A stretch of 64,000 bases of DNA, taken from contig CP096136.1 in NCBI GenBank assembly GCA_023213215.1, positions 2,046,001-2,110,000 of the forward strand, given 5' to 3'. This document shows positions 29,314 through 37,418 of this stretch, piece by piece. A program made the position numbers and the translations under genes. This stretch comes from Flavobacterium sp. JAD_PAG50586_2 (GTDB taxonomy: Bacteria > Bacteroidota > Bacteroidia > Flavobacteriales > Flavobacteriaceae). The notes beneath the pieces were generated by a model, which saw only the letters and a list, made by a program, of their open reading frames with translations, ran no database searches and was not told where the DNA came from. Numbering within the stretch: the stretch's first letter is position 1; every line of letters begins with the position of its first letter.

Positions 29314-29835
29314 ATGGTACTGAATCAAACACAAACCAAAAAAGACAATTTCGAATTAACCTGGAACCATATAGTTCTGGAAACAAATTTCTTTCTTTTT
29401 TCTGAAGAGATAGAAGCGTTTAGCCACAACGTAAATCTTCTTGAAATGATCGCTATTATCGGAAAAATAAACAAAATGGCAAAAAGTATAAATTCTGACT
29501 GCCAGATCAACACCGGAATCTATTTCAATGCAATCGAATCCGTTTTTAATGAAACCCCATTTGACGATAAACAACTTGAGGAATATTTCACCCAGCAGCA
29601 GGCTTTTTATAAATTTGTTGATAACGCAAAAGGCCTCATTGATTTCGATATGGTACAGATTCCGTTTGAAATTGAGTTTGCGCTATTTGGAAAAAAATTA
29701 AGCGAATATGTTGAGTTGGAAAATGACGAAAAAGAAAATTTAAATAATGCTTATTTGCCACTAGTGGATAAAGTACAACATCGGACAATTGAGATAAAGG
29801 AATTCATTAAAAAAGCAAAACAAATATTATCATGA
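29314..29835 (+). CDS. Hypothetical protein of the element, 173 residues
   Basis: An acidic, soluble helical protein (MVLNQTQTKKDNFELTW start; a helical C-terminus ending FIKKAKQILS). No signal peptide, membrane helix or recognisable motif. Its stop overlaps the next start (ATGA), so the two are probably translated together. Confidence 0.55.
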   Translation: MVLNQTQTKKDNFELTWNHIVLETNFFLFSEEIEAFSHNVNLLEMIAIIGKINKMAKSINSDCQINTGIYFNAIESVFNETPFDDKQLEEYFTQQQAFYKFVDNAKGLIDFDMVQIPFEIEFALFGKKLSEYVELENDEKENLNNAYLPLVDKVQHRTIEIKEFIKKAKQILS

Positions 29836-30029
29836 AGGCGGAAACCGCATTTAACGTTTTTCAGGCACTTTCCCCGGAAGAGCAACAAAGAATGTTATCA
29901 ATGATAAATATATCGACTGAGCCAAAGAAAAAAGCGGTTAAACAGAATGATGATGCTCAGGTAAAGGATATGATATTGTCAAAATTTAGATTGTGGAATA
30001 TAAAAAGAAAGGGGATCGGTAATCCCTGA
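29832..30029 (+). CDS. Hypothetical protein of the element, 65 residues
   Basis: Starts with the overlapping ATG of ATGA. The N-terminal half is helical (AFNVFQALSPEEQQRMLSMI), which resembles small phage or plasmid accessory proteins. The C-terminus is basic (FRLWNIKRKGIG). No family recognised. Confidence 0.5.
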   Translation: MKAETAFNVFQALSPEEQQRMLSMINISTEPKKKAVKQNDDAQVKDMILSKFRLWNIKRKGIGNP

Positions 30030-30093
30030 CCTACTACAAAGCGCTAGCAAACTATATCTTTGTGAAAACTAAATTTAATCATTAATCAGAGCA

Positions 30094-30111
30094 GCGGTTT
30101 TGTCAAACCGC
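30094..30111 (+). terminator. Hairpin after the small-gene operon
   Basis: A perfect 7-bp stem (GCGGTTT / AAACCGC) with a TGTC loop, about 65 bp after the operon. The following sequence is not T-rich, so termination is uncertain. Confidence 0.4.
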
Positions 30112-30155
30112 CTTAAGTTTACAATTATTAAATTTATGCATTAATCAGAAAGAAC

Positions 30156-30229
30156 AAAAGAGAGGAGTAAGGTTCTCGATAACCGCAGGAACTTCAGATT
30201 CCGTCAACAGTGATAATCCCCTCTCTTTT
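30156..30229 (+). ncRNA. Candidate structured RNA upstream of the IS110 transposase
   Basis: A perfect 10-bp outer stem (AAAAGAGAGG / CCTCTCTTTT) encloses two small hairpins, GGTT-CTCGAT-AACC and GGAA-CTTCAGA-TTCC. A structured RNA before the transposase is where IS110-group elements encode their bridge RNA. The loops here are smaller than in described bridge RNAs, so this is a hypothesis. Confidence 0.35.
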
Positions 30230-30244
30230 CTACTTTTATTTCGT

Positions 30245-31334
30245 ACAGTTCTGTGAGAGTTGGATCTCGTTTTCAAGGTGATGAAACACAAGTAGATTGT
30301 CCTTTCCAAAATCATTTTCTTATGGATAAAGATAAAAAAACATTTGGTATTGACATCAGTAAAGAGACATTTGATGTTATGGATTGTTCAGGTAATTATT
30401 ATCAGTTTGATAATAATACTAAAGGATTTGTAAAGTTTTTAAAGCTGCTATGTTCTAAAAGTCATTGCGTTATGGAGGCTACAGGTTATTATCATTATCA
30501 ACTGGCTTACTTTCTTGTTGATAATAAAATAGCTGTATCGGTAGAGAATCCATTATCAGTAAAGCGTTTTATCCAAATGAAACTCAGTAGGATAAAAACA
30601 GATAAATCAGATGCCAGAATGATTTGTATGTACGGTCAGGAGCAAGAGTTAAAGCTATGGGTTGGTTATTCAAAAAATCAGATGGAATGCCTTCAGCAGA
30701 TACGTTTGTTAGATACTTATACCAAACAGAGTACTTCTCTTCAAAATAAGATTCAGGCTGAACAAGTATTGGGTAATCCCAGTAAGCTGGTTGTTGGTTC
30801 GCTTAAAAGAAGCTTACGAAACATCGAAAAAGAGGTAGGCCTAATTGAGACACAATTGTTAGAGATGGTCAAATCTGACTATCAGGATGTACTGACCAAA
30901 ATAGAAAGCATACCCGGAATTGGCAGAAAGACAGCGATGATGCTAATAGTTTTAACAGATGGATTTGAACGTTTTGAAAGCAGTAGTCAGCTTTGTTCAT
31001 TTTGCGGACTAACACCAGTTATGAGGCAATCGGGCAGCAGTGTAAAAGGCAGGACCAGGATAAGTAAAATAGGGAATGCCAAACTTAGGAATCTTCTCTT
31101 TATGTGCAGTTTTACTGCCTGTAAATGCAATAAGGCATGCAAGGCAATTTATGATCGGATTACGGGAAAAGGGAAGAGTAAAAAACTAGCATTAATAGCC
31201 GTTTGTAATAAACTATTAAGACAGGCTTTTGCCATCGCAAAATCAGGAGTAGAATACAATAATGAATACAGAAGTGCTATGCCAAAAATTATTTAAAAAA
31301 TCATCAATTTTTATTTGTTTTTAAGCACAGTTCT
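30245..31334 (+). mobile_element. IS110-family insertion sequence (ends approximate)
   Basis: The 8-bp word ACAGTTCT lies at 30245-30252 and 31327-31334, flanking the transposase gene. IS110 elements lack long inverted repeats, so these words are only boundary candidates. The left boundary could lie further upstream if the candidate RNA at 30156-30229 belongs to the element. Confidence 0.5.
30322..31296 (+). CDS. IS110 family transposase
   Basis: A 324-residue DEDD-type recombinase. The N-terminal RuvC-like domain has GIDISKETFDV, VMEATGYYHYQLAYFL and RIKTDKSDARMI. The C-terminal transposase_20 domain has IPGIGRKTAMMLIV, FCGLTPVMRQSGSS and the conserved RISKIGNAKLRNLLFM segment. The start at MDKDKKTFGIDIS is preferred over the upstream in-frame ATG at 30253, because family members begin just before GIDIS. 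The gene looks intact and may be active; it is RNA-guided in characterised relatives. Confidence 0.92.
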   Translation: MDKDKKTFGIDISKETFDVMDCSGNYYQFDNNTKGFVKFLKLLCSKSHCVMEATGYYHYQLAYFLVDNKIAVSVENPLSVKRFIQMKLSRIKTDKSDARMICMYGQEQELKLWVGYSKNQMECLQQIRLLDTYTKQSTSLQNKIQAEQVLGNPSKLVVGSLKRSLRNIEKEVGLIETQLLEMVKSDYQDVLTKIESIPGIGRKTAMMLIVLTDGFERFESSSQLCSFCGLTPVMRQSGSSVKGRTRISKIGNAKLRNLLFMCSFTACKCNKACKAIYDRITGKGKSKKLALIAVCNKLLRQAFAIAKSGVEYNNEYRSAMPKII

Positions 31335-31353
31335 TTGTTGCTGAATTTTTTAA

Positions 31354-31992
31354 TTACCACTTATCTTCCGTTTTAGCCGATTTCTCAATTGACATCATTG
31401 TAATCTTCATATTTTCAACGATGGTTTTGTTCAGTTCTGTAAACATTTCAACCATTGCTTGTTTATATTTTTCTCTTTTTTCTTTTCCGATCAAACCTTG
31501 CTTCAAATACTTTTCCGTTTCATCATTGTAAGCTTTTAAAGCTTCTGTATTTTCGCCAGTTAAATTGACAGAATTAAAAAAATATGATGCAAATATGTCG
31601 CCTGCTGGATTTGGAGAAATCGCATCAGTTAAAGTATATACGACTCTAAACTTATTGTCCTTAATATTGACTTCAATTGTATGATTAAACTTTGTTGATG
31701 TTTTTTCTAAAACGTACTTACTATTTGGTTGTAAAACCTTTGCAGGTAAATTTGAATAAACTACTTCGTTAATTCCTTTTATAATTATCGTTCCAGATTC
31801 TGCATCGTTCATTTGAATAACATTCTGTGCTGAATTATAATTTATTGAAATCCATTTATTGATTAATGCAAATAATTCAGATTTAGTTTTGTTAACGTCA
31901 AAAACGCCAGTTACGGATTTTTCAGCAACTTTCCATTCCTGCGCTTGCAACGAAACATTAACAAGCAAAATAATAAAATAGACTTTTTTCAT
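31354..31992 (-). CDS. DUF4468 domain-containing exported protein
   Basis: A 212-residue protein with a signal peptide (MKKVYFIILLVNVSLQAQ) and a DUF4468 (TBP-like fold) domain. The domain runs from VFDVNKTKSELFALINKWI to about residue 125, including the IIIKG strand. It is common in Bacteroidota as a periplasmic or outer-membrane-facing protein of unknown role. Here it is cargo between the IS and the repeat array and is the only gene of the element apart from the integrase that reads leftward. Confidence 0.75.
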   Translation of the reverse strand: MKKVYFIILLVNVSLQAQEWKVAEKSVTGVFDVNKTKSELFALINKWISINYNSAQNVIQMNDAESGTIIIKGINEVVYSNLPAKVLQPNSKYVLEKTSTKFNHTIEVNIKDNKFRVVYTLTDAISPNPAGDIFASYFFNSVNLTGENTEALKAYNDETEKYLKQGLIGKEKREKYKQAMVEMFTELNKTIVENMKITMMSIEKSAKTEDKW

Positions 31993-32031
31993 GTGTGAGG
32001 GTTTTGTGATTAGAAATTTCAGCTAACGTTC

Positions 32032-32053
32032 CGCAACTGTCGCGACAGTTGCG
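32032..32053. repeat. Perfect 22-bp palindrome
   Basis: CGCAACTGTCG followed by its exact reverse complement. It has no T run and lies about 40 bp upstream of the DUF4468 start. The form resembles dispersed palindromic repeats of Flavobacteria; it could also be an operator. Confidence 0.6.
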
Positions 32054-32109
32054 AACTTCGTAACGACATATTTTCCACTAAGATAAAAATTCTTGCGAAA
32101 CTTAAACCT

Positions 32110-32131
32110 ACTTGTACTTACCTTGATGTTA
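32110..32131 (-). repeat. Inverted, chimeric array unit
   Basis: Read on the minus strand this gives CATC-AAGG-TAA-GTAC-AAGT. It has the array format in opposite orientation, with one half carrying the N4 of the unit at 32810 and the other that of the unit at 32672. Confidence 0.5.
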
Positions 32132-32228
32132 TTTGCTATGATTAAGTTACTCAAAGCAGTTCAACTTCATAAGATGCTTTAAATCGTTATGCTTAGTGAT
32201 TGCAGCAACTGTATTAATAGTTGAATAA

Positions 32229-32828
32229 TAGCAATGTAGTAGCAAGGGTAATTCAAAAAACACACAAGGTAACCGCAAGGATAAAACATATTAAATGAGG
32301 GATAGATGAGGGATAGGATGGAGGGACTTTAAAAAAAATAGGGGGAGGTAAGGGGGAGGATTAAAACTTTTGAATTACGGTAAGGTAACGGTAAGGTTCG
32401 CAGCGTTTAAATAAATGGGTTCCCGGAGTTTGTAACCCCTTAATTACCCCTAGTTAGTTTGTAATGAAGGATAAAAACCCTAAGTTAACCCTAAGGACAG
32501 CATTCAAATAACAACAAGATAGCAACAAGGGTTGAATTTTTTCGTAAACAAATTGCAAATATCGCCGAAAAGCAATAACCATAAGGTAACCATAAGGATA
32601 TCGGAACTTCAAAACTATTAAATCAGGATAAGGTAAGGGCAAGGGTAAAAGCGTTTCAAAACTACAAATTAGTACAAGGTAAGTACAAGGTTAAATGAAC
32701 TTCTTTATTGTCGATAAGGGTGAGATAGGGGTGAGGGTTGAGGGACTTAAAAATAGCGAAAAGTGTCAAGGTAATGTCAAGGGTAAATGAACTTCAAAAG
32801 ATTGAATAACATCAAGGTAACATCAAGG
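32229..32828 (+). repeat. Array of 14 self-matching 11-bp dyads, about 46-bp period
   Basis: Format N4-AAGG-TAA-N4-AAGG, with N4 matching inside a unit and differing between units. Unit starts and N4 words: 32229 TAGC, 32262 ACAC/CCGC, 32295 ATGA, 32341 GGGG, 32378 CGGT, 32432 GTAA/ATTA (CCCC form), 32478 CCCT, 32512 CAAC, 32579 CCAT, 32626 GGAT/GGGC, 32672 GTAC, 32718 GGGT, 32764 TGTC, 32810 CATC. Eleven of 14 match exactly. Eight of the 13 steps are 46 or 47 bp. Spacers of about 27 bp share an AACTTCAAAA-like core. No convincing gene lies here. Confidence 0.85.
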
Positions 32829-32865
32829 GCAATAAGCTTTCAAAACCTATAAAATTGAACTTTTA

Positions 32866-34163
32866 TTACAGTACTTTTTTTAGTTGAGGTTTTTTGTCTT
32901 TATTCATTTCAGAATAGAACTTCATAAATAAATCGGCATTAGCATCCTTATCCTCTCTTTGATTGATATATTCTAAAAAAAGACTTTCTTTTGAGTGACC
33001 AGTAATGCCAATCAAAATAGCGGTTGGTATTTTTTATAATAATTAGTTGCAAATGATCTTCTGAAACTGTGAGACGTAACCAGATCGCATTTTTGATACT
33101 TTCCTAATTCTTTTCGCTTAGTATCCGGATTCATCTTTTTGCCTTCAATTAGATTTGTGATGCCGGCTAACTTGCACACCTCTTTAATGTAATCATTGAA
33201 TTTTTGAGTACTGATTTTATGAGGAAAATCGTTTTCAATGATATCAATAATATGCTGGTTGATAATTCCTATAGTTATGCTTTTTCCTGTTTTTTGCTGG
33301 ATGAGGTCAATATACATATTTCCGGATTTGTATCTGATATTGTCTTTTGTAATACTCAATAAGTCATTACCCCTCTGGCCAATTTCGCAGCCAATCAAAA
33401 TCCATTTTCTGGCATTTTCATGGGCACCGTTTTTTAAATCAACATTTTGAATTTTGTCCAGTTCATCAAAGTCCAGTGTTACAATATACCGGTCCTCATT
33501 CGCTTCGGAAAAACCTTCAATGTGCTTTGAATATTCATTGATTGGGATTGCATTTTTATCAGCATCCAAACATATTGTTTTTAAATTATCAATCACTTTT
33601 CCAGAATAATTGATTGAATATCTCTTTGTGTTGATTAACCAGTTAACGAGTCGATCAATAAATACTTTGTTAATATCCAAAAAGTGTATTTGCTTTTTTA
33701 TTTGAGATTGATATGTTTCAAGTAGTGCCTTGAATGTCTTAAGATTCTTAATCCTATTTTCGGAAATTCCGAGTTTTGCCCTGCCTTTTATTTTTCGTGT
33801 GTTTGCATTGTCGATGATATGCTGCAGGTGGTTAATCAACAATCCATTATCATTCTTTTCAACACGGCCAAAACAATCGTTTATTTTATTCTGTAGCCAA
33901 TATTTGTCAATGAGGATCCCGTTGGCATTGTCTTCATTGAATTTATCGAACACGAATGCTTTTAGTTTATCCAGGTTAGCCGATAGGTTTTTATTTTCGG
34001 CTTTAGTTTGCTTTGGCCGTTTCTTTTCATCACTCCAGTCATTTGGCAAAATGGAAAATCCGGTCTTTAATTCCAGTTGATTTTTACTGCCAATTACAAA
34101 AATTATTTTTATTGAAGTTGGTTTGTTGGAATTTCCTCTGATTCTGAAGTTGATTGTTGCCAT
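32866..34163 (-). CDS. Tyrosine recombinase (phage integrase family), frameshifted
   Basis: After repair, about 432 residues with the Bacteroidota layout: Arm-DNA-binding-like N-terminus (MATINFRIRGNSNKPTSIKI), SAM-like core domain and catalytic domain. Visible active-site parts are IGCEIGQRGNDLLSI (Arg), SHSFRRSFATNYYKK (His-x-x-Arg), ITGHSKESLF (His) and the nucleophile Tyr in FLEYINQ. The last two are in a second frame. Restoring one A to the run complementary to 33030-33035 gives YYKKIPTAILIGITGHS. As read, the enzyme ends before the Tyr and would be inactive. It presumably made the tRNA-Leu integration. Confidence 0.88.
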
Positions 34164-34207
34164 GAGATACATTTTGAACAATCAAATTTACAAAGAAATA
34201 ATTTTCT

Positions 34208-34224
34208 GCCAGACATTTGCCAGA
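34208..34224. promoter_or_regulatory. Candidate recombinase arm-type site, right
   Basis: GCCAGA occurs twice at an 11-bp spacing (34208, 34219), in the same orientation as at 22569-22585. It lies just upstream of the integrase gene. Confidence 0.45.
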
Positions 34225-34358
34225 AAAATGTTTTATCTTATTTTATCTCACTTTATAGAAAAGATGTTTTAAAACCTCATTAAACATTTGGATATAAAAA
34301 AGATTTTAGTATTTTTGTCCTGTTTGATGCAGGGCGCAAATGAGCTTTATAAAGAGGT

Positions 34359-34379
34359 TTCAAGTCCCGCTCTGAGTAC
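34359..34379 (+). repeat. Attachment site, right
   Basis: The second copy of the 21-bp tRNA-Leu 3'-end repeat. The chromosome resumes here with the YegP gene. Confidence 0.9.
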
Positions 34380-34435
34380 AAAAGCTTCAAACTATGTTTG
34401 AGGCTTTTTTGTTTTTAAATACCTTTAAATTTTCT

Positions 34436-34786
34436 ATGGGAACTTTTGTTATCAGTAAAAGATTAAACGACTTCTACAAATTTGAATTCGTTTCCCGCAA
34501 AGGGAAAACCATTTTCACTAGTAATAGTTATGAACTGAAATTTGAATGTGAAGAAGAGATTGAACTTTTGAAATCTTGTGTTGAAAGTTTTAGCTACATG
34601 AAATTCAAATCTTCCAGAGGAAAATATTTTTTCAAGATTATTCTTGATGAGAAGACTTTGGCAACCAGCAGAAAATACTCCACAGAGTTGATGATGCAGA
34701 AAGGTATGGATGAAATAACGAAATATATTTCGAGATCTGAAACATTAGATTTTGCGAATGGGGATATTATTTTTGGAGATGTTTAA
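34436..34786 (+). CDS. YegP family (DUF1508) protein
   Basis: A 116-residue protein starting MGTFVISKRLNDFYKFEFVS, with the DUF1508 strand-turn-strand pattern (GKTIFTSNSYELKFECEEEI) and SSRGKYFFKIILD. An in-frame ATG 14 codons upstream is very close to the attachment repeat, and the internal ATG matches the family start. Function unknown. It may have been the original neighbour downstream of tRNA-Leu. Confidence 0.75.
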   Translation: MGTFVISKRLNDFYKFEFVSRKGKTIFTSNSYELKFECEEEIELLKSCVESFSYMKFKSSRGKYFFKIILDEKTLATSRKYSTELMMQKGMDEITKYISRSETLDFANGDIIFGDV

Positions 34787-34808
34787 AATCTAAATCGATT
34801 ATAAAAAG

Positions 34809-34832
34809 AAAGCCACGCAATTGCGTGGCTTT
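34809..34832. terminator. Bidirectional terminator-like hairpin
   Basis: A 12-bp perfect palindrome centred on AATT (AAAGCCACGCAA / TTGCGTGGCTTT) between convergent genes. Confidence 0.8.
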
Positions 34833-34863
34833 GAATCTTTAAAAAATTATTAGTGTTTACTAA

Positions 34864-35091
34864 TTATTTTTTTACTTCTTCTTTAGCAGCTTCTACAGCT
34901 TCTTTAGCGTCTTCTACTTTTGCAGCAGCAGTATCAACAGCAGCAGCAGCAGTATCGATAGCAGCAGCAGCAGTATCAACAACTTCAGTTGCAGTTGAAT
35001 CAGCAGCAGCTTCAGCGTTAGCATCAGCTTGTTTACAAGATACTACAGTTAATGCAGCGATAACAGCTAAACTTAAAAATACTTTTTTCAT
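34864..35091 (-). CDS. Small alanine-rich lipoprotein with repeats
   Basis: A 75-residue protein with a lipoprotein signal (MKKVFLSLAVIAALTVVSCK). The mature part is repeats of the type DTAAAAxDTAAAA, then a Lys/Glu helix (EDAKEAVEAAKEEVKK). The composition suggests an amphipathic coiled or helical envelope peptide. A related small lipoprotein lies at 41019-41276. Function unknown. Confidence 0.7.
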   Translation of the reverse strand: MKKVFLSLAVIAALTVVSCKQADANAEAAADSTATEVVDTAAAAIDTAAAAVDTAAAKVEDAKEAVEAAKEEVKK

Positions 35092-35247
35092 CTTACTTAA
35101 TTATAAAAGGTTAATTATTAATTCGAGGCAAAGATATAAATTTTTTAATAGGTTAAAATAATTTTTTAATTTTTTTAAAAAACCTATATTTTACTTCGTA
35201 TTTTGTTTAACAACAATCATGCCAAAACTTAAAATTTCGTTAAAAAT

Positions 35248-37393
35248 TTACTTTTTTTTGTCTGAAGCAATGATTTTAAGTTCTTTAATGATGTTTTCAG
35301 CTCCAGCAAACTTATCAATAATGAACAAAACATAACGAATATCTACCATGATATTCCTACAAATATCAGGAGAATAGTAAATGTCGCTCATTGTGCCTTC
35401 CCAAACCCTGTCAAAATTCAAGCCAATTAGGTTTCCTTTTGCATCTAATGCAGGACTTCCGGAGTTTCCACCGGTTGTATGGTTTGTTGCTATAAAATCC
35501 AATGGCATTTTACCATTTACACCATAAATTCCGTAATCCTTATTATTGTACAAGTCAATTAGTTTTTTCGAAACATCATATTCATAATCACCTGGAATAT
35601 ATTTTTCCATTACACCATCTAAATATGAAAAAGGTTCATAGGTAACAGCATCACTTGGTTTGTAGCCTTTTATCTTACCGTAAGTCACACGAAGCGTGCT
35701 ATTAGCATCAGGGAAAATCCTGTTTTTTGGAAATAGCTCCAAAATGGCTTTCATATAGGTTTCTTTGAGTAGCGGTTATCTTCATGTTGATTTCGTCGTA
35801 TTTCGGTGCAACATTTTTTAAATGGGCATCAGCCATAGCTTTTGTTACCTGAAAACCTTTATCGTTATTCAATTTTTCTAAAACCGTTTTGCTGTCGCCC
35901 GTCAATAATTCCTTTACTTTTTCAAAACTTACTAATCTGGAAGTTGAGAAAATTTCATTAGCCAAATTTTCGGGATTAATATTGGATAAGGAAGCCGGTA
36001 GAAACTGCTTTGGATATTTTGTACTATATAAACCCACAAGCTGTTCGAAAACTTTTTTGTCTACAGAAGCATTGAAATCTTTATAAAAATCACCCCAACC
36101 CTTGACTAAGGTTTCTCTTCTTTCATTGAAAGCAGCTTCACCTTTAGTAGTATAAAGTTGCTCTAATTGGTACAACTTGTAACCGGCAGAAAGGATTTCC
36201 CCATTTCTAATAACGGTTTCATCCCAAAAAGCTTTTGCCAAAGCATAGTCATTAATCTCAGCGTAATTTTTTTCAAAGTCAGAAAGTAAACTTCCGTATT
36301 CTGCTTGTTTTCCAGAAGAAATCACTTTCTCCTGAAATTCTTTTTCAAATTTTCTTTTGGCACCAACAGCATCAGCTTTCTTTAAGCCTTTCATTTCCCC
36401 TTTCCATTTTTTCCAGGCGTTTGCAATAGTAGCTTGTTTTGCGGCGTATTGAATTTTAATCGCGTTGTCTTTTCGCATAAATCCATCAAGGACTTTTAGG
36501 GTAACGTCACGAAGTTCAATTTTGGTCGGGTCAATGGTGTTCAGGATTTGTTCCACCGCAACGGCAGGTAAGTATTCCTGTGTTGTTCCCGGATAACCTA
36601 AGACCATAGTGAAATCGTTCTCCTTTAATCCTTTAATGGAAATCGGGAAAAAATATTTGGGTTTGTATGGGACGTTATCTGATGAGTATTCAGCCGGACG
36701 ATTGTCTTTATTGGCATAAATCCTAAATAAAGAAAAGTCACCGGTATGCCTTGGCCACACCCAGTTATCGGTAACATCGCCAAATTTTCCTATCGAACTG
36801 GGTGGTGTTCCAACCAATCGAATATCTCTAAATATTTCAAGCACAAAAAGCAAATATTGATTTCCGTTGTAAAAGGTCTTAATCATATTTTCCTGCCAGG
36901 CTTCTTTGGGTGATGTTTTGATAAGAAGGGCAATGTTTGACCTGATTTTGTCTTGTTTAGCGGATTCCGTTAATGAAGTTGTGCCTTCTAAAACTTTTGA
37001 AGTAACATCATCAATACGCACTACAAATGAAACAACCATTCCTTTATTTGTCAACTCATCCTGCATCTTATACGCCCAAAAGCCATCAGTGATATAATCG
37101 TGTTCAACGGAGGAATGATCCTGAACGGCATCAAAACCACAATGATGATTGGTTAAAATCAAACCTTGGTCTGATATCACTTCAGCGGTACATTTATTGT
37201 CAAACTGCGGAACGGCATCTTTAATACTCGATTTGTTGATCGAATAAATCTGCTCGGCTGATATTTTCATGCCAAGGGTTTTCATTTCGTCTTCGTTCAT
37301 CCCTTTAAGCAAGGAAGGAATCCACATGCCGCCTTGTTGGGCTGAAACCTGAACGAAAACAAATAATAGTAGGAATTTTAAAAATTTCATCAT
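35248..37393 (-). CDS. S46 family dipeptidyl-peptidase (DPP7/DPP11-like), frameshifted
   Basis: After repair, about 715 residues. Signal peptide MMKFLKFLLLFVFVQVSAQ; catalytic His in ILTNHHCGF; serine motif TGGNSGSPALDAKGNL near the C-terminus. S46 peptidases release dipeptides from peptide N-termini in the periplasm and feed peptide uptake. The frame breaks at 35760-35762, where one surplus base turns QRTYMKAIL into another frame. Without repair the Ser-bearing C-terminal ~165 residues would be lost. The three POT transporter genes at 60.7-64 kb would use its products, but they are not linked to it. Confidence 0.88.
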
Positions 37394-37418
37394 AATAATT
37401 TGGAGTATTAGTTTGTTT

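Larger units (their letters stand above)
22491..34379. mobile_element. Integrative element in tRNA-Leu, about 11.9 kb
   Basis: It is bounded by a perfect 21-bp direct repeat (22491-22511 and 34359-34379) made of the tRNA-Leu 3' end. The tyrosine recombinase is at the right end, reading inward. Cargo is an HTH protein, a RecA-like ATPase, a primase/TOPRIM-like protein, several unknown genes, a possible phage tail-like gene, an IS110 insertion, a DUF4468 gene and a 600-bp repeat array. No relaxase, coupling protein, capsid or terminase is seen. It therefore looks like a non-autonomous island or phage-satellite-like element rather than a full ICE or prophage. Confidence 0.88.

Noticed and set aside
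30253..30321. Longer IS110 transposase start at 30253
   Set aside because: Related transposases begin just before GIDIS, and the extension lies on the IS end candidate.
32454..32642. A 62-residue minus-strand ORF inside the array
   Set aside because: Its codons are just the array dyads read through (repeating PYGYLM, LPLPYP), there is no ribosome site or domain, and the frame is not kept across the array.
32229..32828. CRISPR array
   Set aside because: There is no constant repeat of 24-40 bp and no cas gene. The constant part is only a few bases inside an 11-bp dyad, and unit spacing is partly irregular.
22491..34379. A complete prophage or conjugative element
   Set aside because: No capsid, terminase, portal, relaxase or type IV secretion gene is visible.
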